From assembly GCA_036656615.1 (NCBI GenBank), contig JAVXHY010000002.1, forward strand, positions 114,337 through 178,336: a DNA stretch of 64,000 nucleotides. The letters run 5' to 3'. This DNA is from CAUPWF01 sp036656615 (GTDB lineage: Bacteria > Bacillota > Clostridia > Lachnospirales > Lachnospiraceae). The position numbers and the translations under genes were made by a program. Positions 17,151 through 26,230 of the stretch are shown here, piece after piece (position 1 is the first letter of the stretch; each line of letters starts with the position of its first letter). Under the pieces are notes generated by a model. That model was not told where the DNA came from and did no database searches. It saw only the letters and a list, made by a program, of their open reading frames with translations.

Positions 17151-18038
17151 TTAGTAAAGTATTCTTTTACTCTTTATACTATAATAATACGCGTGGTTCG
17201 ACAGTACTTCCTCTTCTTCTAACTGTATGGTATTTATTTCTTGAATCATATCATCCAAGTTTCTTCTAGATGGGCTCTTACTTTCCGGAACGATTATCAC
17301 TTCATGTATACTGCTTGGCAATATATAAAAGTTCTCATTCAATCTTTCTCCAATGGTAACCAACATTTGATCATACAGGATACAAGATGCCCCATAATTT
17401 CTTGCTTCATTAGTCAACACATACATAATATTGTCATTCTCGTCTAGGCTCTTTTTAGATGATCTATGAAATAATTCTTCTACCACCATTTCTATTGGTT
17501 TGAATTCTACAGGAAGTAAATCCTCTGTATTCTCCTTTGCAGCTTCATAAACTGCATCCTTAGACACCTTCCACATGTTTAAATGAACATTTCTTACAAG
17601 CATGGTTACACTTCCACCAGTATTTAATTCTAATAAGACATAGAAGACGATAGCAAAATCCAGAAATTTAACATGGGGAATCTCTTCTAACATTTGTTTA
17701 TTTTTCTCATAATTAATAATTTTAAAAGCAAGCAATTCCTTTACTTTATCAAAGCTTTGCATGAATTTCACTTCAAAAGAATGATTAAATTTAACTTTTT
17801 TATATAGATTTAATATTTGTTCGGTAATATATTCTACTGATTTTCCACATTGAAATAAATCATAATATTCTTCCAAATAAATGGTGGGTGATATATTAAT
17901 ACCATCTTCAACTAAAACTAATCCTTTCCTCTCCTTCCCATTATTTTTTATAACTGTATGTAAGGATACTATAGTGCTCTCTCTTACACATTTCTTTACT
18001 TTGTTCTCTATTTGTTCTACAAATTGCTGATAGTTCAT
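17151..18038 (-). CDS. DUF5688-like protein of unknown function
   Basis: 295 residues, soluble, with no signal peptide or membrane segment. The N-terminal pattern (NYQQFVEQIENKVKKCVRE ... NNGKERKGLVLVEDGINISPTIYLEEYYDLFQCGKSVEYI) is one I associate with DUF5688 proteins, which are common in Lachnospiraceae and often occur in several copies. The start at 18038 is chosen because AAAGGA precedes it. It is a single gene just upstream of tRNA-Arg. Function unknown; family name is from memory. Confidence 0.75.
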   Translation of the reverse strand: MNYQQFVEQIENKVKKCVRESTIVSLHTVIKNNGKERKGLVLVEDGINISPTIYLEEYYDLFQCGKSVEYITEQILNLYKKVKFNHSFEVKFMQSFDKVKELLAFKIINYEKNKQMLEEIPHVKFLDFAIVFYVLLELNTGGSVTMLVRNVHLNMWKVSKDAVYEAAKENTEDLLPVEFKPIEMVVEELFHRSSKKSLDENDNIMYVLTNEARNYGASCILYDQMLVTIGERLNENFYILPSSIHEVIIVPESKSPSRRNLDDMIQEINTIQLEEEEVLSNHAYYYSIKSKRILY

Positions 18039-18233
18039 AAACATTCCTTTCTGAAATACAGGAATCTTCAAAAGAACTCTTCTATCCTATTTTTTATTCA
18101 TAAACTTATAACTATTGAAAATTCGCACGAACTGTGCATGGATAAAACGGAATCTTAAAATAAATATTATGGTGTTTCAATTATACTGAACTATTACATT
18201 TTACACAAGGATAAATTGCTTAAAAATTTCTTA

Positions 18234-18275
18234 AAAAAAGATCTGCCAAAGGAATTTTCCTTTGTACAGATCTTT
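18234..18275 (-). terminator. Terminator after efp
   Basis: AAAGATCTG pairs with CAGATCTTT, with an inner AAAGGAA/TTCCTTT pair. On the minus strand a run of seven T follows. The neighbouring stretch 18039-18233 holds no gene I can see, only the AT-rich upstream region of the DUF5688 gene. Confidence 0.88.
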
Positions 18276-18286
18276 CGTAAGTATAC

Positions 18287-18844
18287 TTATACTCTAGATA
18301 AATATTCTCCTGATCGAGTATCTATCTTAAGCACATCCCCTTGTTCTACAAACAAAGGTACATAAACAATAGCTCCAGTTTCAACTGTTGCAGGTTTTGT
18401 AGCACCTTGGGCGGTATCACCCTTAAATCCAGGTTCTGTCTCTAGTATTGCCAATTCTACAAATAGAGGGGCTTCAATAGCAAATACATTGCCATTATGA
18501 GAACATATTTTAACCATCTCATTTTCTTTGACAAATTTAAGCGAATCTCCAATTGTTTCTTCATTTAAAGCAATTTGTTCGTAATTTTCCACATCCATAA
18601 AATGGTAAAGCTCACCATCTGAATATAAATACTGCATATCTTTTCTTTCAATATGAGCTTTTGGAAACTTCTCTGTTGGTCTAAATGTTTTTTCAGTTAC
18701 TCCGCCATTGATAATATTTCTTAACTTTGTTCTAACAAATGCGGCGCCCTTACCTGGCTTCACATGTTGAAATTCAATTATTTGAAAAATATTCCCATCA
18801 ATTTCAACGGTAACACCGTTCTTAAAATCTCCTGCTGAAATCAT
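18287..18844 (-). CDS. efp: Translation elongation factor P
   Basis: 185 residues, three beta-barrel domains as usual. Visible signatures are the N-terminal domain with FQHVKPGKGAAFVRTKLRN (modified Lys in the PGKGAA loop) and the C-terminal GDVLKIDTRSGEYLSR. EF-P relieves ribosome stalling at polyproline. It has its own promoter and terminator. No modification enzyme (EpmA, YmfI-like) is nearby. Confidence 0.97.
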   Translation of the reverse strand: MISAGDFKNGVTVEIDGNIFQIIEFQHVKPGKGAAFVRTKLRNIINGGVTEKTFRPTEKFPKAHIERKDMQYLYSDGELYHFMDVENYEQIALNEETIGDSLKFVKENEMVKICSHNGNVFAIEAPLFVELAILETEPGFKGDTAQGATKPATVETGAIVYVPLFVEQGDVLKIDTRSGEYLSRV

Positions 18845-18902
18845 CTGTAATCCTCCTTATAACATGCTTCAAAAGCATATATCATTCTTATGACTGTTTA
18901 TA

Positions 18903-18931
18903 ATTCTATAATAAAACTGGTGATTAATCAA
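18903..18931 (-). promoter_or_regulatory. efp promoter
   Basis: On the minus strand TTGATT, a 17-base spacer and TAGAAT lie about 60 bases upstream of the efp ATG, between yqeG and efp. Confidence 0.55.
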
Positions 18932-18938
18932 CCTTTTT

Positions 18939-19448
18939 TTATTTTAAGGTCCTTTTTTGTTGCCTTTTATAAAAAAACAGCACGATTTTTTCCAAATACC
19001 GCTTAAGTACAATCTGAATTTCTTCCTTGGGATGTATTGGTTTTACAAGAATATTTCTGATTCCTGCTCGTTTAGCTCCCAACACGTCTGTAAAAAGCTG
19101 GTCTCCGATAAATAATGTATTTTTCTTAGTAGTACCCATCCGTTTCATTGCTTCTACATAATTCTTAGTAGAAGGCTTATGTGCATTGAATATATATTCC
19201 ACCTGTATATCTTGATTAAACATCTTCACTCTAGGTTCCTGATTATTGGAGATAAGACAACAGGAAAACCCATATGATTTCAGTTCAGCAAATAGTTTTA
19301 ATGCACGTTGACTTGCAGGTTCTCCATGAGGAACCAAGGTATTATCAATATCAAAAATCAAACCTCTATATCCATTTTGGTAATAATCTTCAAATGGAAT
19401 GATATAAGTGGATGCTACATATTCATCTGGAAAAAAATAATCAAACAT
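18939..19448 (-). CDS. yqeG: YqeG-family HAD IIIA-type phosphatase
   Basis: 169 residues. HAD motif I is FDIDNTLVPHG, motif II is CLISNN, and motif III/IV is the FIGDQLFTDVLGAKRAG segment. The size and the start YFFPDEYVASTY fit YqeG, a small cytosolic phosphatase; some relatives act on phosphatidylglycerophosphate. It starts two bases after the aroK stop, so it is probably coupled to aroK. Precise substrate uncertain. Confidence 0.9.
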   Translation of the reverse strand: MFDYFFPDEYVASTYIIPFEDYYQNGYRGLIFDIDNTLVPHGEPASQRALKLFAELKSYGFSCCLISNNQEPRVKMFNQDIQVEYIFNAHKPSTKNYVEAMKRMGTTKKNTLFIGDQLFTDVLGAKRAGIRNILVKPIHPKEEIQIVLKRYLEKIVLFFYKRQQKRTLK

Positions 19449-19450
19449 AT

Positions 19451-19972
19451 TTAACCTTCCATTTCTTCTAATTTTGTTACTAACTCCTCACATACACAAG
19501 AGACCGATTTCCCATCTGTGTGAATCTCAATCTCAGCTGCCTCTGCATAGGCTTCTTGTCGTTTTTTCATTAACTGAGAAATAAATTCTATATTTTTATT
19601 TCCCCTAAGAAGTGGGCGCTCATCATTATCTTTCACACGCTCTAGAACAGTTTCCGGACTTGCCGTTAATAATACCACATGTCCGCATTTCTTCATCGCA
19701 TTTACATTCTCTTTGCGCAGGACAACACCCCCTCCACAAGAAATTACTGTGTTTGTACAGAACTGTAATTCAATCAACAATCTGGCTTCCAAATCCCGAA
19801 AATAGACTTCTCCATACGTAGAAAAAATATCCGAAATATTCATATTTTCTTTTTCTGTAATTATCTGATCCATTTCTACTACATTCATTTCATATAATTT
19901 GCTTAAATACTCTGCCACAGTAGTTTTTCCTACTCCCATAAATCCAATTAATATAATATTATAAGTAATCAT
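19451..19972 (-). CDS. aroK: Shikimate kinase
   Basis: 173 residues, normal family length. The P-loop is GFMGVGKTT (about 9-17), the shikimate-binding part contains FRDLEARLL and SCGGGVVLRKEN, and the lid has DERPLLRGN. It phosphorylates shikimate in the chorismate pathway. No other aro genes are in the window. It follows the amidase gene on the same strand and precedes yqeG. Confidence 0.95.
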   Translation of the reverse strand: MITYNIILIGFMGVGKTTVAEYLSKLYEMNVVEMDQIITEKENMNISDIFSTYGEVYFRDLEARLLIELQFCTNTVISCGGGVVLRKENVNAMKKCGHVVLLTASPETVLERVKDNDERPLLRGNKNIEFISQLMKKRQEAYAEAAEIEIHTDGKSVSCVCEELVTKLEEMEG

Positions 19973-20008
19973 TATGAAATCCTCGCCAAGACACCTGTTA
20001 TGTAGGGC

Positions 20009-20701
20009 TTATTTCTTATCATCCAATTCTCGCTTTACAAATTTTATGAATTGTTCCCATTCCTTTTCGTGCTCCACATAATACTTTGGACAGTTTTTTC
20101 CTGTTACATCATAATGACGTATTACTTCTTTCTCTGTCAAATCAAACTTTTGACAAAGCCAAGCTGTAAGCTTCACTAAAGAATTATATGTTTCTGTAGT
20201 AAACTCTCCTGTTTTATCTGGGTGGCAACATTCAATAGAAACCGTATTATGATTTCTATCATTGGAAGCATAAGCATACTCCCACGTCGGAATACATTGA
20301 ATAATCTCCCCTTCCAAACCAACTATAAAATGACTACTGGCCTGGGTAATATGACTATCTTTTAAGCCTTCAAAATAATCTCTGTTTTCTTTGGCAGTAG
20401 AACCTGGATTTGCAGTATAATGCACAACAATCCCTGTAATCTTATCTGATTCGATCCCAGGTCGAGAATATTCATTGAGAGTCAATAAATCTACATTCAT
20501 CTTGGGCTGTGCAGCATCAATTGCATCGCTGGAATGTTCCGAATACTTATTGGCATTGATTCGAATGACTTTTACAATCTGAAAGCCACCAATTAGAATA
20601 AATAATCCCAATAATACAATGAGACCATACTTCATGTATATTTGTGGTTTTGTTTTTTTTGAATTCTTTCTATTTTTCTTTGGTATCGGTTTTTTTATCA
20701 T
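20009..20701 (-). CDS. Membrane-anchored N-acetylmuramoyl-L-alanine amidase (amidase_2)
   Basis: 230 residues. A very basic N-terminus (IKKPIPKKNRKNSKKTK) and one membrane segment at about 25-45 are followed by an extracellular amidase_2/PGRP-like domain. Zinc-site signatures are IVVHYTANPGS and HYDVTGKNCPKYY, with the middle histidine region SIECCHPDKTG. It should cut the amide bond between MurNAc and the peptide stem. It starts two bases after the guaB stop. Confidence 0.9.
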   Translation of the reverse strand: MIKKPIPKKNRKNSKKTKPQIYMKYGLIVLLGLFILIGGFQIVKVIRINANKYSEHSSDAIDAAQPKMNVDLLTLNEYSRPGIESDKITGIVVHYTANPGSTAKENRDYFEGLKDSHITQASSHFIVGLEGEIIQCIPTWEYAYASNDRNHNTVSIECCHPDKTGEFTTETYNSLVKLTAWLCQKFDLTEKEVIRHYDVTGKNCPKYYVEHEKEWEQFIKFVKRELDDKK

Positions 20702-20703
20702 TT

Positions 20704-22158
20704 TTATTCATCTACACTATAATTTGGTGCTTCTTTTGTAATGTGAATATCATGAGGATGACTTTCTTTTAATGATGCAGCAGAAATTTTAATAAATTCA
20801 GCATTTTCTTTTAATACTTCTACCGTAGCTGCACCGCAATAACCCATTCCCGAACGCAGTCCACCTATGAGCTGAAATACGGTATCTTCAACGGTTCCCT
20901 TATAAGCCACGCGGCCTTCTACACCCTCAGGTACAAGTTTCTTAGCATCTGCCTGGAAATAACGATCTTTACTTCCATTTTCCATTGCAGAAATGGAACC
21001 CATACCACGATATACCTTGTATTTTCTTCCTTGAAATAATTCAAAAGTTCCAGGACTTTCATCACAGCCTGCAAAAATACTTCCCATCATACATACACTG
21101 GCACCAGCTGCAATTGCTTTTGTCATATCTCCTGAATACTTGATTCCCCCGTCTGCAATAATTGGTACCCCATATTCCTTTGCTACTTTATAGCAATCCA
21201 TGACTGCTGTAACCTGTGGGACACCAATCCCTGCCACAATACGGGTGGTGCAAATAGAGCCAGGTCCAATTCCAACCTTCACAGCATCCACTCCTGCTTC
21301 AATCAAAGCTTTCGTTGCCGCTCCTGTTGCTACATTTCCTGCAATCACTTGAAGTTGTGGATATTTTTCCTTAATCATTTGAACAGTTTTAATTACATTT
21401 GCTGAATGTCCGTGAGCAGAATCCATAACAATTGCATCCACTTTTTCTTTTACTAATGCATCTACCCGTTCTAAACAATTTGCTGTAATACCAACTGCGG
21501 CACCACATAATAAGCGTCCCTGTTCATCCTTGGCAGAATCCGGGTATTTAATCTGCTTCTCAATATCCTTAATCGTAATTAATCCTTTTAGGTTGAAATC
21601 CTTATCTACAATAGGCAGCTTCTCTTTTCTCGCCTTTGCCAATATCTTCTTTGCTTCATCAAGTGTAATGCCTTCTTGAGCCGTTATAAGACCTTCAGTA
21701 GTCATAGAACTCTTAATCTTCTTTGTAAAGTCTTCCTCAAATTTCAAATCACGATTTGTAATAATTCCCACTAATCTCTTACCCTCTGTAATAGGTACCC
21801 CTGATATTCGATATTTACCCATCAATTCATTTGCATCCGCCAATGTATGTTCCGGTGAAAGGTAAAATGGGTCTGTAATGACACCGTTTTCCGATCGCTT
21901 TACCTTATCTACTTCCTCAGCTTGTTGTTCAATTGACATGTTTTTATGAATAATCCCAATACCACCCTGACGAGCCATAGCAATAGCCATGCGATGTTCT
22001 GTTACGGTATCCATTCCTGCACTCATCATAGGAATATTAAGTCTAATATTCTTCGTTAAATTGGTCCCAAGATCCACTTGGTTTGGAATCACCTCTGAAA
22101 ATGCTGGCACTAACAGCACATCATCAAATGTAATACCTTCTCCAATAATTTTACCCAT
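20704..22158 (-). CDS. guaB: IMP dehydrogenase
   Basis: 484 residues. The N-terminal barrel segment (GITFDDVLLVPAFSEV) is interrupted by a pair of CBS domains at about 95-205. The catalytic loop is GPGSICTTRIVAGIG with the active cysteine, and the flap contains YRGMGSISAM. It converts IMP to XMP, the committed step to GTP, which CodY elsewhere in this window senses. GAGAGGA lies before the ATG. The gap 22159-22246 to the next gene has no further feature. Confidence 0.98.
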   Translation of the reverse strand: MGKIIGEGITFDDVLLVPAFSEVIPNQVDLGTNLTKNIRLNIPMMSAGMDTVTEHRMAIAMARQGGIGIIHKNMSIEQQAEEVDKVKRSENGVITDPFYLSPEHTLADANELMGKYRISGVPITEGKRLVGIITNRDLKFEEDFTKKIKSSMTTEGLITAQEGITLDEAKKILAKARKEKLPIVDKDFNLKGLITIKDIEKQIKYPDSAKDEQGRLLCGAAVGITANCLERVDALVKEKVDAIVMDSAHGHSANVIKTVQMIKEKYPQLQVIAGNVATGAATKALIEAGVDAVKVGIGPGSICTTRIVAGIGVPQVTAVMDCYKVAKEYGVPIIADGGIKYSGDMTKAIAAGASVCMMGSIFAGCDESPGTFELFQGRKYKVYRGMGSISAMENGSKDRYFQADAKKLVPEGVEGRVAYKGTVEDTVFQLIGGLRSGMGYCGAATVEVLKENAEFIKISAASLKESHPHDIHITKEAPNYSVDE

Positions 22159-22246
22159 GCTTAAATCCTCTCTTTCTCTGTCCCTTTGTACCTTGCTTTT
22201 TATATTTTAAAGCTTATAGTACAAAACTCTGCACGTTCTGTCAATA

Positions 22247-22735
22247 CTAAAGTACGACTTTTCTTGGAGCCATCATTCTCATTCCATCCAGTATCACTTG
22301 ATTTGGTTCGAAAATAATACGAAATTTACTTCCATTTTTCAATACTACCATCTCATATGTAGCATGTCCCGGAACTTGAGATGAATAATCACTTGGTTTA
22401 ATATTCTGGTATAATCTCATCTCAGCAGATCCAGATGGTGCTAAAATCTCCATCTCATTTACATTGAATGCAAATACTCTTTTTCTTTTTGCTTTCGACA
22501 TAATCTTATCAATATCTAAATCACCATTTACAAATAAATATTCATACTCCACATCCATACGCTTAAAGAAAAAGACATCCACCACTACCATAATAACAGG
22601 CAATATGACAGCAACCGGTACCATAAATACAAGATAGCATGAAAAAGCAGTCAGACAAATCAAGCCTATCTTCCCCATATTTGCTAGTGCCGGTGTTTTT
22701 CTTTTCACCAATTGTTCTGTATAATAATCACTCAT
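22247..22735 (-). CDS. DUF6106-like membrane protein of unknown function
   Basis: 162 residues. Two adjacent hydrophobic segments near residues 20-62 are followed by a soluble part (YEYLFVNGDLDIDKIMSKAKRKRVFAFNVNEMEILAPSGSAEM ... FEPNQVILDGMRMMAPRKVVL). The overall look resembles small proteins with a PH-like domain. I associate this with DUF6106 of Clostridia, from memory. The start at 22735 follows GGAGGG; an upstream in-frame ATG lacks a ribosome site. A promoter with TAGACA and TACAAT lies upstream. Confidence 0.78.
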   Translation of the reverse strand: MSDYYTEQLVKRKTPALANMGKIGLICLTAFSCYLVFMVPVAVILPVIMVVVDVFFFKRMDVEYEYLFVNGDLDIDKIMSKAKRKRVFAFNVNEMEILAPSGSAEMRLYQNIKPSDYSSQVPGHATYEMVVLKNGSKFRIIFEPNQVILDGMRMMAPRKVVL

Positions 22736-22797
22736 AGTGACCCTCCTAATTTTATTTGTTTCATTTCTATTAATCATTGTATCACATTTAAATAAAA

Positions 22798-22843
22798 AAT
22801 GTCTACCTATGAGAGATGATTACTTCTCCCATAGACAGACATT
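22798..22843 (-). terminator. Terminator after groL
   Basis: AATGTCT and CTATG with GAGA pair with their complements across a short loop. On the minus strand TTTTTTATTT follows. It is 25 bases beyond the groL stop. Confidence 0.85.
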
Positions 22844-22867
22844 ATTCTTTATATTATTTTGTAAAAA

Positions 22868-24490
22868 TTACATCATTCCCATTCCAGGTCCACCTGCTGG
22901 CATTGCTGGAGCTTCTTCTTTAATATTAGCTACTACAGATTCAGTTGTCAACAACGAAGAAGCTACACTAGTAGCATTTTGCAAAGCACTTCTTGTCACT
23001 TTAGCTGGATCTAGAATTCCTGCTTCTACCATGTCTACATATTCTTCTTTGTATGCATCAAATCCAATTCCAACTTCTCTTTCGCGAACCTTGCTGATAA
23101 CAACAGAGCCTTCTAGTCCTGCATTGGTAACAATGTGGAATAACGGAGCTTCCAAAGCTTTCAGTATAATCTGTGCTCCCGTTTTTTCATCTCCTACTAA
23201 TTTATCTGCTAATTCAACCACTTCTTTTGCTGCATGCACATATGCAGATCCACCACCTGCAATAATACCTTCTTCTACAGCTGCTCTTGTTGCTGCTAAA
23301 GCATCTTCCATACGAAGCTTTGCTTCTTTCATTTCGGTTTCAGTTGCAGCTCCTACACGGATAACAGCTACTCCACCTGCAAGTTTTGCTAATCTTTCCT
23401 GTAATTTTTCCTTATCAAATTCAGAAGTTGTTTCTTCAATTTGACCCTTTAATTGAGCTACTCTTGCAGTAATCGCTTCTTTATCGCCAAGGCCATCTAC
23501 AATCACTGTATTTTCTTTTTGAACTTTTACAGATTTTGCACGTCCTAATTGTTCCATTGTAACTTCTTTTAAATCCAATCCCAATTCGTCTGAAATCACC
23601 TGACCACCAGTAAGAATTGCAATATCTTCTAACATTGCTTTTCTTCTATCACCATATCCTGGTGCTTTAACAGCTGCCACATTAAATGTACCACGTAATT
23701 TATTTACAATTAAAGTAGTTAGAGCTTCGCCTTCAATATCCTCAGCTATGATTAATAATCTAGAACCAGATTGCACAATTTGTTCTAATATTGGCAATAA
23801 ATCCTGGATATTAGAAATCTTCTTATCTGTAATCAAGATATATGGATCATCTAAGTTTGCTTCCATTTTCTCCATATCAGTTGCCATATATGCGGAAATA
23901 TATCCACGATCGAATTGCATACCTTCTACTAAATCCAATTCTGTCAGCATTGTTTTCGATTCTTCAATTGTGATAACACCATCATTGGATACTTTATCCA
24001 TTGCATCTGCTACCATAATACCTACTTGATCATCGCCTGCAGAAATTGCTGCCACTTTTGCGATTTGATCTTTATCTTTTACTTTACTGCTCATTCTAGC
24101 AATTGCTTCCACTGTAATATCTGTTGCTTTTTTCATACCTTTACGAAGCACGATTGGGTTTGCACCTGCTGCTAAATTCTTAATTCCTTCATGAATCATT
24201 GCTTGTGCCAATACTGTAGCAGTTGTAGTTCCATCTCCTGCTACATCATTTGTTTTGGATGCAACTTCTCTAATAAGCTGTGCTCCCATATTTTCAAATG
24301 CGTCTTCTAATTCAATTTCCTTAGCAATGGTAACACCATCATTAGTAATTAATGGTGAACCATAAGATTTATCCAAAACTACATTTCTACCCTTTGGGCC
24401 TAATGTTACTCTTACTGTGTTTGATAATTGATTTACTCCGGATTCTAAAGCTGCTCTAGCTTCTGCTCCAAATTTAATTTCTTTTGCCAT
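22868..24490 (-). CDS. groL: 60 kDa chaperonin GroEL
   Basis: 540 residues. The ATP site DGVTIAKEIELEDAFENMGAQL and VAGDGTTTATVLAQAM is intact, and the C-terminus ends in the usual Gly/Met repeat (GGPGMGMM). It forms the folding chamber with GroES. It follows groS by 38 bases in a CIRCE-controlled operon. Confidence 0.99.
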   Translation of the reverse strand: MAKEIKFGAEARAALESGVNQLSNTVRVTLGPKGRNVVLDKSYGSPLITNDGVTIAKEIELEDAFENMGAQLIREVASKTNDVAGDGTTTATVLAQAMIHEGIKNLAAGANPIVLRKGMKKATDITVEAIARMSSKVKDKDQIAKVAAISAGDDQVGIMVADAMDKVSNDGVITIEESKTMLTELDLVEGMQFDRGYISAYMATDMEKMEANLDDPYILITDKKISNIQDLLPILEQIVQSGSRLLIIAEDIEGEALTTLIVNKLRGTFNVAAVKAPGYGDRRKAMLEDIAILTGGQVISDELGLDLKEVTMEQLGRAKSVKVQKENTVIVDGLGDKEAITARVAQLKGQIEETTSEFDKEKLQERLAKLAGGVAVIRVGAATETEMKEAKLRMEDALAATRAAVEEGIIAGGGSAYVHAAKEVVELADKLVGDEKTGAQIILKALEAPLFHIVTNAGLEGSVVISKVREREVGIGFDAYKEEYVDMVEAGILDPAKVTRSALQNATSVASSLLTTESVVANIKEEAPAMPAGGPGMGMM

Positions 24491-24528
24491 GTCTTAATTC
24501 CTCCTGATATAATTTACTTTTACAGTTT

Positions 24529-24813
24529 TTATTTTACTACTGCTAAAATGTCGCTTTGTTTTACAATCACAAATTCTTCTTCATCTAATTCTACTTCTGT
24601 GCCTGAATATTTGGAATAAATAACCTTATCTCCAGCAGTAACATGCATAGTTACTTCTTTACCATCAATCATTCCTCCAGGTCCAACAGCAATTACTTCT
24701 GCCTGCTGTGGTTTTTCTTTTGTCTGTCCAGGTAATACAATTCCTGATTTTGTTGTTTCTTCCGCAATTAATTGTTTTAAAATAATTTTGTCTCCTAATG
24801 GTACTAATTTCAT
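24529..24813 (-). CDS. groS: 10 kDa co-chaperonin GroES
   Basis: 94 residues, standard length. It starts MKLVPLGDKIILKQL and carries the mobile loop EETTKSGIVLPGQTKEKPQQ. It caps the GroEL chamber. It is the first gene of the groESL operon, with a CIRCE element 28 bases upstream and AAGGAGG as ribosome site. Confidence 0.99.
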   Translation of the reverse strand: MKLVPLGDKIILKQLIAEETTKSGIVLPGQTKEKPQQAEVIAVGPGGMIDGKEVTMHVTAGDKVIYSKYSGTEVELDEEEFVIVKQSDILAVVK

Positions 24814-24841
24814 GTTAAATCCTCCTTAAATCTTTATGTTG

Positions 24842-24868
24842 TTAGCACTCAAGTAAAACGAGTGCTAA
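24842..24868 (-). promoter_or_regulatory. CIRCE operator of groESL (HrcA-binding)
   Basis: TTAGCACTC, nine bases, GAGTGCTAA: a perfect match to the HrcA operator consensus. It lies between the promoter and the groS ribosome site. Confidence 0.98.
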
Positions 24869-24883
24869 ATTTGCTCTAAATAT

Positions 24884-24912
24884 AAAATAGCACTACACAT
24901 TTGTTTTGTCAA
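24884..24912 (-). promoter_or_regulatory. groESL promoter
   Basis: On the minus strand a perfect TTGACA is followed by 17 bases and TATTTT, directly upstream of CIRCE. Confidence 0.85.
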
Positions 24913-24947
24913 CACACTTTATTCTAGTTTATATTTATTTAATATAT

Positions 24948-25244
24948 TCACCCAGCATAGAATCCATTTTCAATTTGAAATAAAAGTACATTACCATTTT
25001 CATTCTGATATCTTTCTTTTATACGACCAAAGCAAGATAATTTTTCTTCATCTGTATCGATCTGGCATTCATACTTTGCATCCAAAGATAAGGATGTTAA
25101 AGCTCCATTTTTTAATAACAGGCCAAACTGCTCCTCCTCTTGATTGTATTCTAATACTTCACATTCATACCTGGTAACATCAAATTCTTCTCCCACACGA
25201 ATAACCTTTGTCATATGTAATTCAACCCGACACCCTATGTACAT
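24948..25244 (-). CDS. Small soluble protein of unknown function between codY and groESL
   Basis: 98 residues, acidic, no membrane segment. It starts MYIGCRVELHMTKVIRVGEEFDVTRYECEVLEYN and looks all-beta, somewhat like a PilZ barrel, but I see none of the RxxxR c-di-GMP motifs. The ATG at 25244 is chosen because GGAGGTG lies five bases before it. It follows codY after a hairpin and may be read through from it. Not recognised. Confidence 0.7.
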   Translation of the reverse strand: MYIGCRVELHMTKVIRVGEEFDVTRYECEVLEYNQEEEQFGLLLKNGALTSLSLDAKYECQIDTDEEKLSCFGRIKERYQNENGNVLLFQIENGFYAG

Positions 25245-25273
25245 AAAAAGCACCTCCATCTATAACGCAAAAT

Positions 25274-25306
25274 CCAAAGGGTATCAGTTTGCTGATACCC
25301 TTTGGT
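25274..25306. terminator. Hairpin after codY
   Basis: CCAAAGGGTATCAG and CTGATACCCTTTGG form a perfect stem with a four- to five-base loop, just past the codY stop. The T tract is short, so termination may be partial. Confidence 0.65.
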
Positions 25307-25325
25307 AATAAATATGGTTGTCCAC

Positions 25326-26108
25326 TTATTTTAATTTATTTTTTTTAATTTTATCAAGCTCCTTAAATACAAAATCATTTACCACTTTGATATAGGTCCC
25401 TTTCATCCCTGAAGAACGGGATTCAATCACACCAGCACTTTCGAATTTACGCAGTGCATTTACAATAACCGATCTAGTAATTCCCACACGATCAGCTATT
25501 TTACTTGCTACAAGAATTCCCTCTGTACCTTCCAACTCATCAAAAATATGAGAAATAGCTTCCAATTCCGAGAAGGAAAGTGTGCTAATTGCAGACTGTA
25601 CAATCTGTTCTTTTCTAATTTCTTCCGCACTTTCCTCATTCACGGACCGAAGCATTTCAAGACCAACAACAGTCGTTCCATACTCACTTAAAATAATATC
25701 ATCAATTTTATATAATTCATCTTTTTTATAAATAAACAAAGTTCCCAACCGTTCTCCAGCAATATCTATCGGAGTAATAATTGCCTGGTAACCCTTGACA
25801 TTCTCTGCACCGAAACCCAATGTTTCTAAATCTACATTCTCCTTGGTGGACAAAATACTTAACAAGCGTTCGTTTAACATGACATCTATATGTCCGCCTA
25901 TTTCATCTTTGATCAATTCAGAAATAATCTCCATTCCTTCTAAATTACTAATTCCAAGCACCTTGCCTTTTTTACTAACAACTAATACATTTGACAATAA
26001 GATTTCTGTTAATACTTCACAAATATCATTAAATATAACCTTGCTTGAATTATTATTATGAAGTAACTTGTTTATCTTTCTTGTCTTGTCTAATAATTGT
26101 ACACTCAT
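25326..26108 (-). CDS. codY: GTP-sensing global repressor CodY
   Basis: 260 residues, matching the family (about 259). The start at 26108 (SVQLLDKTRKINKLL) follows GGAGG; the open frame continues 20 codons upstream without support. The N-terminal GAF domain binds branched-chain amino acids. The C-terminal winged helix is ASKIADRVGITRSVIVNALRKFESAGVIESRSSG, nearly invariant in CodY. It represses amino acid and peptide uptake genes when GTP and isoleucine are high. It follows topA on the same strand, as in many Firmicutes. Confidence 0.98.
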   Translation of the reverse strand: MSVQLLDKTRKINKLLHNNNSSKVIFNDICEVLTEILLSNVLVVSKKGKVLGISNLEGMEIISELIKDEIGGHIDVMLNERLLSILSTKENVDLETLGFGAENVKGYQAIITPIDIAGERLGTLFIYKKDELYKIDDIILSEYGTTVVGLEMLRSVNEESAEEIRKEQIVQSAISTLSFSELEAISHIFDELEGTEGILVASKIADRVGITRSVIVNALRKFESAGVIESRSSGMKGTYIKVVNDFVFKELDKIKKNKLK

Positions 26109-26230
26109 CAATTGTCCTCCATCCATAATTAGTAGTATTCTTCGTTTTGAATTACATGCAATTTCCAAATAATTGTTGCGATATTTCTATATTATCATAC
26201 AATTCAAAAAATAACAATGTACTATCCTGT

